The notes below the pieces were generated by a model. The model saw only the letters and a program-made list of their open reading frames with translations. It did not search any database and was not told where the DNA came from. From assembly GCF_002479495.1 (NCBI RefSeq), contig NZ_DLNQ01000010.1, forward strand, positions 141,446 to 205,445: 64,000 bases of DNA, written 5' to 3'. Made by a program: the position numbers and the translations under genes. Shown in pieces: positions 9,022 through 17,628 of the stretch; the stretch's first letter is position 1, and every line of letters starts with the position of its first letter. The stretch is from Brevundimonas sp. UBA7506 (GTDB lineage Bacteria; Pseudomonadota; Alphaproteobacteria; Caulobacterales; Caulobacteraceae).

Positions 9022-9288
9022 ATGTCAGACGTCCTCGATCCGGCGTGTCAGTCGTCCGATCACCGGCGCCATGAATCGGAGCAGGCGCCCAAACACCTCA
9101 AGGGCCGCGCCATCGCCGTGGCCATTGTCGGCACGCCACTGGCTCTTTCGATCCGCATTCCCGTCGGCACGATGGTCAGCGGCGTGATCGGCCGGCGAGC
9201 CGCCTTTCTGGTGTTGATCGGCCTCAGCCCGCTGCTCGCACTGATCGGTTGCGTGATCTTTCTGAATCGGAAGGCAGGTTTCGCCTAA
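9022..9288 (+). pseudogene. Remnant of an MFS efflux transporter
   Basis: An 88-residue frame. Its middle (KGRAIAVAIVGTPLALSI, then PVGTMVSGVIGRRAAFLVL) resembles the helix 4-5 region of DHA1/AraJ-type major facilitator transporters, where GTPLALSLGVPLGT-like and WRAAF-like motifs occur. Normal members have about 400 residues, so this is a fragment with no flanking transporter sequence. The N-terminal 25 residues look unrelated. It may be decayed DNA at a rearrangement border, like the truncated SulP gene 5 kb upstream. A short genuine membrane peptide is less likely. Confidence 0.5.
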
Positions 9289-9547
9289 AAGCACATTCGA
9301 TTGAGTTCCGGATGCGCCTTGAGCCATCATTGGCGCGCGGCCCAAAATGAGGACTCTTGGCAGCCGCATGAAAAACAGTCTGAGAGTCGCACCACCTCGG
9401 ACTCTATAGATAAGTCATGAATGAAGGCGCGCTAGCGACCTGTGAATTCACGATATTTGCGGGTCAGATCGCCGCAGATCAGCCTATAGTTCTAATGCGG
9501 TCCGTTCTCTAGGCTAGCAACGCCCCGCAACAGGAACTCCGTCACGC

Positions 9548-12463
9548 ATGCCCCATACCCTGCTGCTGCTCATTCCGTTCGGGGCGCCCTTTGTGGCGGC
9601 AATGATGGCGATCTTTCTGCCGTCACGCGCCCGGAACGCCGCAGCAGCACTGGCCTGGCTGACGTCTCTGGCGGGCCTGCTCTGCCTGGTGGCCCTTTTC
9701 CCCGCCGTCGCCAGCGGAGAGTCTGTGCGCTGGTCCACGCCCTGGATGCCCACGTTCGGCGTCCACTTCACCCTGCGGATGGATGGTCTGGCATGGCTGT
9801 TCGCAATCATGGTGCAGGGCATCGGCGCCCTCGTGGTGCTCTACGCCCGCTACTACATGTCGGCCGACGATCCGGTCCCGCGCTTCTTCGCCTTCCTGCT
9901 GGCCTTCATGGGCGCGATGACCGGCATGGTCATGGCCGGCGACCTGATCCAGTTGGCCGTCTTCTGGGAGCTAACCAGCCTCTTTTCCTTCCTGCTGATC
10001 GGCTATTGGCACCATAGCGCGTCGGCCCGCGACGGGGCGCGGATGGCGCTGACCGTTACGGCGGCGGGCGGCTTGTGCCTGCTGGCCGGGGTCGTTGTGC
10101 TGGGCCGCATCGTCGGCAGTTTCGATCTGGACGCGGTGCTGGCGTCGGGCGAGATCATCAAGAACAGCCCCTGGTATCTGACCGCCCTGCTTCTGATCCT
10201 GGCGGGCGCCCTGACCAAGAGCGCGCAATTCCCGTTCCACTTCTGGCTGCCCCGCGCCATGGCCGCTCCGACCCCGGTCAGCGCCTATCTGCATTCGGCG
10301 ACCATGGTGAAGGCGGGCGTCTTTCTGATGATCCGCCTGTGGCCGGTGCTGGCGGGAACCGACGCCTGGTATGTCATCGTCAGCACTGCGGGGATTGCGA
10401 CCCTGTTGTTCGGGGCCTGGAACGCCGTCTTCCAGAACGACCTCAAGGGCCTGCTGGCCTATTCCACCATAAGCCATCTCGGGCTGATCACCCTGTTGCT
10501 GGGGCTGGGCAGTCCGCTGGCGGCCGTGGCGGCCATCTTCCACACGGTCAACCACGCCACTTTCAAGGCCTCCCTGTTCATGGCCGCAGGGGTCATCGAC
10601 CACGAGACCGGCACGCGCGACATGCGCAAGCTCAGCGGTCTCAGGCGGTCCATGCCGGTCACGGCGGCCCTGGCCATCGTCGCCGCCGCCGCGATGGCCG
10701 GGGTGCCCCTGCTGAACGGCTTTCTGTCCAAGGAGATGTTCCTGGCCGAGGCGATCGCCCATACCGGCGGGCGCCACCTGAACCTGGCCTTGCCGGTTCT
10801 GGCCACGGTCGCCAGCCTTCTGAGCGTGCTCTATTCGGTGCGCTTCATTCACCAGACCTTCTTTGGCCCGCCGCCCGTCGATCTGCCCGAGACCCCGCAT
10901 GAGCCGCCGCGCTGGATGCGCTTCCCGATCGAGGTTCTGGTGGGCCTGTGCATCATCGTCGGCGTTCTTCCGGCCATCACCATCGGCCCGGTTCTGGCCG
11001 TCGCCGTCCGTTCGGTGCTGGGCGAAAACGTCCCCTATTACAGTCTGGCGGTCTGGCACGGCTTCAACCTGCCGCTGGTGATGAGCGCCATCGCCTTGAT
11101 CGGCGGCGTCGTGGCCTACAGGCTGCTGGGTCCGCGCATCAACGCCAGCGAGCGCCCCTGGGTGGTCGGACGTTTCAACGGCGCCCGCGCCTATGACCGG
11201 GTCATGCGCGCCTTCAAGGGCGGCGCCGAGTGGATCGTGCGTCGCCTCGGCGCCACACGACAGCAGGCGCGCCTGCGGGCCATCATCCTGACCTGTATGC
11301 TGGCGGCGGCGCTGGCCAGCGGCATGGCGGGCCTCGGCTTTGATGAGGCCGGGCTGACGGTTCATCGTCCCGGCTTGGGCTTCACCCTGTTGTGGATCAT
11401 CGGCGGCGCTTGCGCGATCGCCGCCGCTTGGCAGGCCAAGTATCACCGTCTGGCCGCCGTGGTCCTGGTCGGAGGGGCCGGCCTGGTCAGTTGCCTGACC
11501 TTCGTCTGGTTCTCGGCCCCCGACCTGGCCACGACCCAGATGCTGGTCGAGATCGTCACTACCGTCCTGCTGTTGCTCGGCCTGCGCTGGCTGCCCAAAC
11601 GCCTACCCGACCTCGCTTCGCCCAAACAGGAAGCCAAGGCCCGCTGGCGGCGTGTGACGGACCTCGTCATCGCGATCATCGCCGGCGCCGGCGTGGCCCT
11701 GGTCGCCTTCGCCGTCATGACCCGGCCGTCGGCGTCGCCGCTGGCTCGCTACTTCCTGGATCACGCCTATTCCGAAGGCGGCGGGCGCAATGTGGTGAAC
11801 GTGCTGCTGGTGGACTTCCGAGCCTTCGACACCCTGGGTGAGATCACGGTCCTGGGCATCGTCGGACTGACGATCTGGGCCCTGCTGCGGCGTTTCCGTC
11901 CGGCGTCGGACAGTCTCGGCCATACCGAGCAGAAGCAGCACCAGGACCACAGCGATGATCGCCGCGAGGATCGCGAGCTGGGGGACACCCTATCCGAGAC
12001 CATGCTGATCCCGCGCGTGGTGATGCGCTGGCTCTTCCCCTTCATCATCCTGCTGGCGCTGCATCTCTTCCTGCGCGGGCATGACCTGCCCGGCGGCGGC
12101 TTCGCGGCGGGGGTGGCGCTGTCGATCGCCTTCATCCTGCAATACATGGCCTCGGGCGCCCGCTGGGTTGAGGAACGGCTGGAGATTCGGCCCCTGGTCT
12201 GGATCGGCGGGGGGCTGCTGATCGCGGCCCTGTCGGGGGTCGCGTCCAGGCTGTTCGGCTATCCGCTGCTGACCTCCTGGTTCACCTATGTCGACCTGCC
12301 GCTGATCGGCAAGACGCCGCTGGCGTCCGCGGTCGTGTTCGACGCAGGCGTGGCCCTGCTGGTGGTGGGGGCGACGGTCCTTATGCTGGTCGCCATCGCT
12401 CACCAGTCCCTCCGCAAACCGCGCGCCGTCTCGCCCGCGACCACTGATGAGGAGAGCGTCTGA
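9548..12463 (+). CDS. mrpA: Mrp-type Na+/H+ antiporter, fused subunits A and B
   Basis: A 971-residue polytopic membrane protein. Residues 1 to about 500 are the NuoL/ND5-like channel, with LAVFWELTSLFSFLLIG, the Lys of LTKSAQFPFHFWLP and the His-rich HSATMVKAGVFLMIRL helix. An MrpA-specific extension follows (DLATTQMLVEIVTTVLLLLG). From about residue 818 comes a complete MrpB domain (FPFIILLALHLFLRGHDLPG). This A-B fusion is the form seen in many proteobacteria and explains why no separate mrpB gene exists. It is the first gene of the operon; its stop TGATGG overlaps the mrpC start by one base. The complex exchanges Na+ (or K+) for protons across the inner membrane. Confidence 0.96.
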   Translation: MPHTLLLLIPFGAPFVAAMMAIFLPSRARNAAAALAWLTSLAGLLCLVALFPAVASGESVRWSTPWMPTFGVHFTLRMDGLAWLFAIMVQGIGALVVLYARYYMSADDPVPRFFAFLLAFMGAMTGMVMAGDLIQLAVFWELTSLFSFLLIGYWHHSASARDGARMALTVTAAGGLCLLAGVVVLGRIVGSFDLDAVLASGEIIKNSPWYLTALLLILAGALTKSAQFPFHFWLPRAMAAPTPVSAYLHSATMVKAGVFLMIRLWPVLAGTDAWYVIVSTAGIATLLFGAWNAVFQNDLKGLLAYSTISHLGLITLLLGLGSPLAAVAAIFHTVNHATFKASLFMAAGVIDHETGTRDMRKLSGLRRSMPVTAALAIVAAAAMAGVPLLNGFLSKEMFLAEAIAHTGGRHLNLALPVLATVASLLSVLYSVRFIHQTFFGPPPVDLPETPHEPPRWMRFPIEVLVGLCIIVGVLPAITIGPVLAVAVRSVLGENVPYYSLAVWHGFNLPLVMSAIALIGGVVAYRLLGPRINASERPWVVGRFNGARAYDRVMRAFKGGAEWIVRRLGATRQQARLRAIILTCMLAAALASGMAGLGFDEAGLTVHRPGLGFTLLWIIGGACAIAAAWQAKYHRLAAVVLVGGAGLVSCLTFVWFSAPDLATTQMLVEIVTTVLLLLGLRWLPKRLPDLASPKQEAKARWRRVTDLVIAIIAGAGVALVAFAVMTRPSASPLARYFLDHAYSEGGGRNVVNVLLVDFRAFDTLGEITVLGIVGLTIWALLRRFRPASDSLGHTEQKQHQDHSDDRREDRELGDTLSETMLIPRVVMRWLFPFIILLALHLFLRGHDLPGGGFAAGVALSIAFILQYMASGARWVEERLEIRPLVWIGGGLLIAALSGVASRLFGYPLLTSWFTYVDLPLIGKTPLASAVVFDAGVALLVVGATVLMLVAIAHQSLRKPRAVSPATTDEESV

Positions 12464-12807
12464 TGGAACTGGTCCTCGCTCTCGGCATAGGCGTGCTGAC
12501 CGCCGCCGGCGTCTGGCTGCTGCTGCGCCCGCGCACCTTCCAGGTCATCATCGGCCTGTCCCTGCTCGGCTATGCGGTCAATCTGTTCATCTTCGCCATG
12601 GGTCGCCTGCGCGCGGGCGCGCCGCCTGTGCTGAAGGGCGAAGGGCCGGTTGATCCCGCCGCCTATGCCGACCCCGTACCCCAGGCCCTGGTCCTGACCG
12701 CCATCGTCATCAGCTTCGCCCTGACCGCCCTGTTCCTGGTGGTGCTGCTGACCAGCCGGGGCATCACCGGAAGCGATCACATCGACGGACGGGAGCCGGG
12801 CGAATGA
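12463..12807 (+). CDS. mrpC: Mrp Na+/H+ antiporter subunit C
   Basis: A 114-residue membrane protein homologous to NuoK. Three helices are visible, the second with GLSLLGYAVNLFIF and the third with ALVLTAIVISFALTALFLVVLL. It belongs to the heteromeric antiporter complex and is needed for assembly and proton transfer. It overlaps mrpA by one base and mrpD by four (ATGA), consistent with translational coupling of the whole operon. Confidence 0.95.
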   Translation: MELVLALGIGVLTAAGVWLLLRPRTFQVIIGLSLLGYAVNLFIFAMGRLRAGAPPVLKGEGPVDPAAYADPVPQALVLTAIVISFALTALFLVVLLTSRGITGSDHIDGREPGE

Positions 12808-14399
12808 CCGACTGGCAGGACCACCTCATCGTCGCGCCCGTCGTCCTGCCGCTGATCGCGGCGGCGGCCATGCTGCTGCTCAAGGAGCAACGCTATGGGT
12901 TGAAGGCCTTGATCAGCCTGCTGTGCTTGGTCGCTCTGGTCGGCGTGGCCTATGCCCTGCTGCACGAAGCAGCCGTCGGCGGTCCCGCGGGCGACGACAC
13001 GGCCCGCATCTACAACCTCGGCGCCTGGGCCGCTCCCTTCGGCATCACCTTGGTGGCGGATCGGCTTTCGACCCTGATGCTGGCGCTGACAGCCACGCTG
13101 GCGGCCGGCGGCTTGCTGTTCTCCTACGCCCGCTGGGACCGGGCCGGACCGCGCTTCCACGCCCTGTACCTGCTGCTGGTCATGGGGGTGAACGGAGCCG
13201 TTCTGACAGGGGACCTGTTCAACCTGTTCGTCTTCTTCGAGGTCATGCTGGCCGCCTCCTACGGCCTTCTGCTGCATGGGTCGGGCGAAAAGCGGGTGCG
13301 GGCCGGACTGGGCTATGTCGCCATCAACCTGACGGCGTCGCTGTTCTTCCTGATCGGGGTCAGCCTGATCTACGGCGTGACCGGTGCGCTCAACATGGCG
13401 GACATCGCCAGCAAGGTCGCCGCCATCCCGGACCATGACCGCGCCCTGTTCCATATCGGCTGCGCCATCCTGGGCGTGGCCTTCCTGGTCAAGGCGGCGG
13501 CCTGGCCGCTCGGCTTCTGGCTCCCGGGAGCCTATGCCGCCGCCAGCGCCCCGGTCGCAGCGGTCTTCGCCATCCTCAGCAAGGTCGGGGTCTATGTCAT
13601 CCTGCGCCTGGCCGCCCTGCTGTTCGGCGCCGACGCCGGCGCCTCGGCCGGGTTCGGCAATATCTGGCTTCTGGTGGCGGGCGCGGCCACGGTCGTCTTC
13701 GGCGCCGCCGGCATGGTGGCGGCGCGACGCCTTGAAGGGGCGGCTGGTTATGCCGTCATGGTCTCCTCCGGCACGGTCCTGGCCATAGCGGGGACGGCTG
13801 TGCCCGACGCGGTCGGCGGCGCGCTCTTCTACATGGCGGCCTCCACCCTGGCGGCTGGGACCCTGTTCCTGATCGCCGAGATTCTTGCGCGCGGCGAGGA
13901 CGTGGCGGCGTCGCCCCAGGATGCGGTCTTCGACGACGAATATGACGACCCCTTCGCCGCCGACGACGTGCAAGAGGTCGGGCGTGTCCTGCCGGCCTCG
14001 ACCGCCTTCCTCGGCGGGGCCTTCATCCTAGCCGCCCTGGTGACCGTCAGCCTGCCGCCCCTTGCCGGTTTCGCGGGCAAGCTGGGCATCTTCGTCGCCC
14101 TCTTGTCCGGCGACGGCGCCCTGTCGCCCGCCAGCTGGGCCCTGGTCGGGGTGCTGACCCTATCCAGTTTCGCCGCCCTGATCGCCCTGACGCGGTTCGG
14201 CGTTGCGGGCTTCTGGCGCGAGGACGCCGTGGCGCCGAAGGTCCGCAGTCCCGAGTTCCTGGCCATCGGCGGCCTGGTCCTGTGCTGTCTGTGGTTGAGC
14301 GCCGGGGCCGCCGCCGGACTGACCTATGCCGAGAAGACCGGCGAATGGCTGGCTTCGCCCAAGGCCTATATCAGCGCCGTGTTGGGAGACGCCGCATGA
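12804..14399 (+). CDS. mrpD: Mrp Na+/H+ antiporter subunit D
   Basis: A 531-residue membrane protein of the NuoM/NuoN-like antiporter family. LTGDLFNLFVFFEVMLAASYGLL holds the conserved Glu of helix 5, VAFLVKAAAWPLGFWLPGAY the functional Lys, and APVAAVFAILSKVGVYVILR the next conserved Lys. It is the second proton channel of the Mrp complex. A Glu/Asp-rich loop around residues 355-392 (DDEYDDPFAADD) is more acidic than usual. Start and stop overlap the neighbouring genes by four bases each. Confidence 0.95.
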   Translation: MTDWQDHLIVAPVVLPLIAAAAMLLLKEQRYGLKALISLLCLVALVGVAYALLHEAAVGGPAGDDTARIYNLGAWAAPFGITLVADRLSTLMLALTATLAAGGLLFSYARWDRAGPRFHALYLLLVMGVNGAVLTGDLFNLFVFFEVMLAASYGLLLHGSGEKRVRAGLGYVAINLTASLFFLIGVSLIYGVTGALNMADIASKVAAIPDHDRALFHIGCAILGVAFLVKAAAWPLGFWLPGAYAAASAPVAAVFAILSKVGVYVILRLAALLFGADAGASAGFGNIWLLVAGAATVVFGAAGMVAARRLEGAAGYAVMVSSGTVLAIAGTAVPDAVGGALFYMAASTLAAGTLFLIAEILARGEDVAASPQDAVFDDEYDDPFAADDVQEVGRVLPASTAFLGGAFILAALVTVSLPPLAGFAGKLGIFVALLSGDGALSPASWALVGVLTLSSFAALIALTRFGVAGFWREDAVAPKVRSPEFLAIGGLVLCCLWLSAGAAAGLTYAEKTGEWLASPKAYISAVLGDAA

Positions 14400-14887
14400 T
14401 CCGCGCCCTCCTGCCCCACCCCCTGTTGGCCCTGGGGCTGTTTGCCAGCTGGCTTGTGCTGAGCGGGCCCATTTCGGCGGGCGACGTCCTTGTCGCCCTG
14501 ATCGCCGCTCTGGCCATACCCCAGGTCATGCGACGGCTGGAGCCCGACCGATCCGGAGTCCGCTCGCCGGGCGCCATCCTGCGGTTGGCCGGCTATGTCG
14601 CCGTCGATGTCGTGCGCTCCAACTACGCCGTGGCCATCATCATCATGGGGCGGCGCAGACGTCAGCGTGTTTCCGGCTTCATCCATGTGCCGCTGGACCT
14701 GCGCAACCGTTACGGCCTGGCGGTGCTCGCCATCATCGTGACCAGCACGCCCGGCACCCTGTGGGTCCAATATGACCGGCCATCGGGGCGCCTGCTGCTG
14801 CACGTCCTCGACCTGGTCGAGGAGCAAGACTGGATCGACCTGATCAAGGGTCGTTATGAGCGCCTGCTGTTGGAGATCTTCCCATGA
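14396..14887 (+). CDS. mrpE: Mrp Na+/H+ antiporter subunit E
   Basis: A 163-residue membrane subunit. Two N-terminal helices are followed by the typical soluble segment GFIHVPLDLRNRYGLAVLA, then ITSTPGTLWV-like VTSTPGTLWVQYD and the C-terminal LLHVLDLVEEQDWIDLIKGR, all diagnostic for MrpE. ATG 14396 lies in the ATGA overlap with the mrpD stop; the frame is open upstream, but the overlap and the family length decide the start. Confidence 0.95.
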   Translation: MIRALLPHPLLALGLFASWLVLSGPISAGDVLVALIAALAIPQVMRRLEPDRSGVRSPGAILRLAGYVAVDVVRSNYAVAIIIMGRRRRQRVSGFIHVPLDLRNRYGLAVLAIIVTSTPGTLWVQYDRPSGRLLLHVLDLVEEQDWIDLIKGRYERLLLEIFP

Positions 14888-15168
14888 CCGCCTCCGCCGT
14901 TCTCTATTGGGGGTTGGGCGCGGCCCAGGCCATGCTTTTGCTGGCCATGCTGCTGGCCGCCTTGCACATGATGCGCGGGCCGCGCGCGCAGGACCGCGTC
15001 CTGGGTCTCGACACCCTCTATCTGAACGCCATGCTGCTGATCCTGGTTCAGGGAATGCGCAGCGGGGTCAGCCTCTACTTCGAGGCGGCCCTGATCATCG
15101 GCATGCTGGGCTTCACCGCCACCGTCGCCCTGGCCAAGTTCCTGATGCGTGGCGAGGTGATCGAATGA
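14884..15168 (+). CDS. mrpF: Mrp Na+/H+ antiporter subunit F
   Basis: A 94-residue protein with three predicted helices. The family signature is the MMRGPRAQDRVLGLDTLYLNAML region, with the conserved Asp-Arg of QDRVLGLD. MrpF and MrpG are small subunits required for a working complex. It overlaps mrpE by four bases and mrpG by four bases. Confidence 0.94.
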   Translation: MTASAVLYWGLGAAQAMLLLAMLLAALHMMRGPRAQDRVLGLDTLYLNAMLLILVQGMRSGVSLYFEAALIIGMLGFTATVALAKFLMRGEVIE

Positions 15169-15503
15169 CCCCTTCCGACCTACCGCTGTGGGCGGCCTGG
15201 ACCATCGTCGCCGTCACGGTTTTCGGCAGCCTGCTGGCGCTGATCGGCTCCGTCGGCCTTGTGGTTCTGAAACGCTTCTATGAGCGGGTTCATGCGCCCA
15301 CTCTGGGAGCCACCCTGGGCATGGCGCTGATCGTCGTGGCCTCGGTCGCCTTCTGGTCACTGACCGAGGGGCGGCTTGCGCTCCGCGACCTGCTCATCGG
15401 GGTCTTCCTGACCGTCACGACGCCCGTGACCCTGATCCTGCTGGCCCGCGCCGCCGTCTATCGCGACCGCGTCGAGGGCGATAAGGCTGCACCGCCGGAA
15501 TAG
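15165..15503 (+). CDS. mrpG: Mrp Na+/H+ antiporter subunit G
   Basis: A 112-residue protein with three helices, the last gene of the operon. ALIGSVGLVVLKRFYERVHAP followed by TLGATLGMALI is the MrpG signature (RLPDFYTRLHAPT in other species). ATG 15165 overlaps the mrpF stop; the open frame extends upstream, but the family starts here. No clear terminator follows; the next gene begins 79 bases later. Confidence 0.94.
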   Translation: MTPSDLPLWAAWTIVAVTVFGSLLALIGSVGLVVLKRFYERVHAPTLGATLGMALIVVASVAFWSLTEGRLALRDLLIGVFLTVTTPVTLILLARAAVYRDRVEGDKAAPPE

Positions 15504-15581
15504 GGCGACAGATCGTCACGAGCGCAACGCCGGCCATCTTAGAAGCGTTGCAGATCAAGACCACTAAGATACGGAGTCATC

Positions 15582-15827
15582 ATGGCGGCGGTTTTTGAAG
15601 TGACCCTCGGCGCGGAGGACGGCTCCTCGCGGCTGATCCGGACAGAAGCCCTCAGCGCCGATGACGCACGAGACGCCGTTCAGAGCCACCTTCGTCCAGG
15701 CGAGACCATCATTTTCGTTGAAGCTGCTGAACTCGATGAACTGGACGAAGACGGCTTGAGAGATCATCCCCAGGATGGGGCTGATCTGAATCTCGCACCA
15801 TCCCCAAAGACCAGCGATCTTCTCTAA
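15582..15827 (+). CDS. Small acidic hypothetical protein
   Basis: An 81-residue acidic soluble protein that I do not recognise. The first half looks like a small alpha/beta fold (VFEVTLGAEDGSSRLIRTEA, then DARDAVQSHLRPGETIIFVE); the second half is Asp/Glu-rich and probably unstructured. It lies downstream of mrpG on the same strand with a GGAG site 10 bases before its ATG. The coding pattern is good and the hairpin after it supports a real transcription unit. Confidence 0.6.
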   Translation: MAAVFEVTLGAEDGSSRLIRTEALSADDARDAVQSHLRPGETIIFVEAAELDELDEDGLRDHPQDGADLNLAPSPKTSDLL

Positions 15828-15886
15828 ATAGGCACGACTAATCACCCCGTCGTTTGATGCGGCAGACAGCATTATCAGCTTGGGAC

Positions 15887-15918
15887 GGTGCCTGCTTGCT
15901 CGCGTTTGAGCAGGCACC
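15887..15918. terminator. Strong hairpin between convergent genes
   Basis: A perfect 10-bp inverted repeat, GGTGCCTGCT and AGCAGGCACC, with a 12-base loop. It lies in the 192-base gap between the small acidic gene on the plus strand and the carboxymuconolactone-decarboxylase-family gene on the minus strand, where a bidirectional terminator would be expected. No T-run follows. Confidence 0.45.
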
Positions 15919-16019
15919 CTGACGTCAGACAAGCGCCAGGAGCGGACATTGGCGTCAAGCCGGTCATCGGACTCTCGGGAAGGTCGCGGCGCCCCTGAGC
16001 AGGGACGCCGCGTTCGCAA

Positions 16020-16475
16020 TCAGGGTTGCGCTTTCACCGGCAAACGGAACGGCGCGCCCAAGCGGTTGAACGCGTTCATGGCTGCGATGGCGATGGTGAG
16101 GTCCACCAGGTCCTTCGGCTCGAACGTCGCACTGGCAGCGGCATAGGCCTCGTCCGACGCGTGGGTCTCGCTGACTCGGGTCACCTCCTCCGCCCAGGCC
16201 AGCGCGGCCCGATAGGTTTCGGGGAATAGGTGCGGGACCTCCTCCCACACAGGGACCAGGACGACCTTGTCGATTGGCATCGTCTTCAGAAGGTCCCGCG
16301 TGTGGAGGTCGATACAATGAGCGCAGCCGTTGATCTGCGACACCCGAAGGAACACGAGGTGGATCAGTTCTTCCGGAAGGTTGGTCCCGGTCATGAGGTA
16401 GTGGTGGACGCCGTAGAGGGCCTTCGCGCCCTCCGGCGCCACGGAATGCCAAGTCAGGCGGGTCATCGTCGTCAT
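16020..16475 (-). CDS. Carboxymuconolactone decarboxylase (AhpD-like) family protein
   Basis: A 151-residue protein with the AhpD-type active-site motif NGCAHCIDLHTRDL (Cys-x-x-Cys followed by His) near residues 49-62. LPEELIHLVFLRVS before it and TIAIAAMNAFNRLGAPF at the end are typical. Family members act as alkylhydroperoxidase or thiol-redox proteins. I chose the ATG at 16475 because a GGAG site lies just upstream and the residues before it do not match the family. It is divergent from a SigJ-like sigma factor; in many genomes these two families are neighbours, and the anti-oxidant protein is probably a target of the sigma factor. Confidence 0.88.
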   Translation of the reverse strand: MTTMTRLTWHSVAPEGAKALYGVHHYLMTGTNLPEELIHLVFLRVSQINGCAHCIDLHTRDLLKTMPIDKVVLVPVWEEVPHLFPETYRAALAWAEEVTRVSETHASDEAYAAASATFEPKDLVDLTIAIAAMNAFNRLGAPFRLPVKAQP

Positions 16476-16627
16476 GGGAGGTCTCCATTCTGCGCCGTCC
16501 ATCGGCGCGGTGAAGACTTGACGAGGCAGGCCGGCGGGATGTGACATCCGGACGGCCGCACTGCGGGCACGTCACATCTCAGGCCGTTCGATCGTCATCC
16601 TTACACGACCACCAGGAATGCTGCGCG

Positions 16628-17494
16628 ATGACGCCGACGGACTCGAAAACCGAAACTTTCGAAGCGGAACGCCCGCGTCTGCTTCGTCTTGCGTACCGGA
16701 TGCTCGGCTCGCTGAGCGAGGCCGAGGATGTCGTTCAGGATGGCTGGCTCCGGTGGACAGGCGTCAGCCTGAGTGTCGAAGCGCCCGCTGCCTATCTCAC
16801 GCGCATCATCACCCGCCTGTGCCTCGACCGCCTGAAGTCGGCCCGGGCGCGCCGAGAGACCTATGTCGGGCCGTGGCTCCCCGACCCCTTGGTGGAGGCG
16901 CTCGATCCGGCGGAGACGATCGCCGACGACGTCACGGTGACCCTTATGCTGGCCATGGAGCGTCTGTCGCCGCTCGAACGCGCGGCCTTCCTTCTGCACG
17001 ACATCTTCGAGGTGCCGCTCAAGGATGTCGCCGCCACGCTCGATCGAGAGCCAGCCGCGGTTCGGCAGCTGGCGTCCCGCGCCCGCAGAAACGTCAAAGC
17101 CGAGCGGAGCCGCTATTCGCTCGGGGCCGCGGAAGCTGACCGGATCGCGCGCGCCTTCTTCGAGGCCGCGCACGGCGGCGATACGGCGAGCTTGGCGGGT
17201 CTCCTCGCTCGGGACGTCGAGATTCACGCTGACGGCGGCGGCAAGGTGTCGGCGTTCCGCAACATCGTGCGCGGCATCGACAACGTCCTCCGGCTGTTCA
17301 GCCATGTTTCAAGCAATCCGCGACAACGGCCGACCCTGGTCCGCACGGCCGTCATCGACGGCCTGCCCGGCTACGTCAGCTACAACCCGGACGGCCGTCT
17401 CCAGACGACCGCGCTGGATCTCGAGGATGGACGGATCCGCGCCATCTACATCGTCCGCAACCCAGACAAGCTGACGCACGTGACTACAGGCTAG
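16628..17494 (+). CDS. ECF sigma factor of the SigJ (ECF41) type with SnoaL-like extension
   Basis: A 288-residue sigma-70 family member. Region 2 (LLRLAYRMLGSLSEAEDVVQD) and region 4 (LERAAFLLHDIFEVPLKDVA) are intact. From about residue 165 comes a SnoaL/NTF2-like domain (ARAFFEAAHGGDTASLAGLL to GLPGYVSYNPDGRLQT), with the DGGGK and NPDG motifs of ECF41 proteins. In that group the C-terminal domain regulates the sigma factor in place of a separate anti-sigma, and the usual partner is a carboxymuconolactone-decarboxylase or DoxX protein, exactly as here. ATG 16628 was chosen because it precedes region 2 by the normal distance. Confidence 0.92.
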   Translation: MTPTDSKTETFEAERPRLLRLAYRMLGSLSEAEDVVQDGWLRWTGVSLSVEAPAAYLTRIITRLCLDRLKSARARRETYVGPWLPDPLVEALDPAETIADDVTVTLMLAMERLSPLERAAFLLHDIFEVPLKDVAATLDREPAAVRQLASRARRNVKAERSRYSLGAAEADRIARAFFEAAHGGDTASLAGLLARDVEIHADGGGKVSAFRNIVRGIDNVLRLFSHVSSNPRQRPTLVRTAVIDGLPGYVSYNPDGRLQTTALDLEDGRIRAIYIVRNPDKLTHVTTG

Positions 17495-17628
17495 CCGAGA
17501 AGAGGCTGAAACGCGCCAGATGCAGACATTGAGGCCTGCCTAGTTAGCGGACGTTCGTGCGCGCTACGCTGAAAGCCCGATCCCGACCCGTCGCGGATGT
17601 TCAGGGGGGGGGCTCCGATGAACGCCTC

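Noticed and set aside
9971..11446. A 491-codon frame antisense to mrpA and similar frames against mrpD
   Set aside because: Gln/Gly/Arg-rich shadow frames of membrane genes; the Mrp operon explains the region completely.
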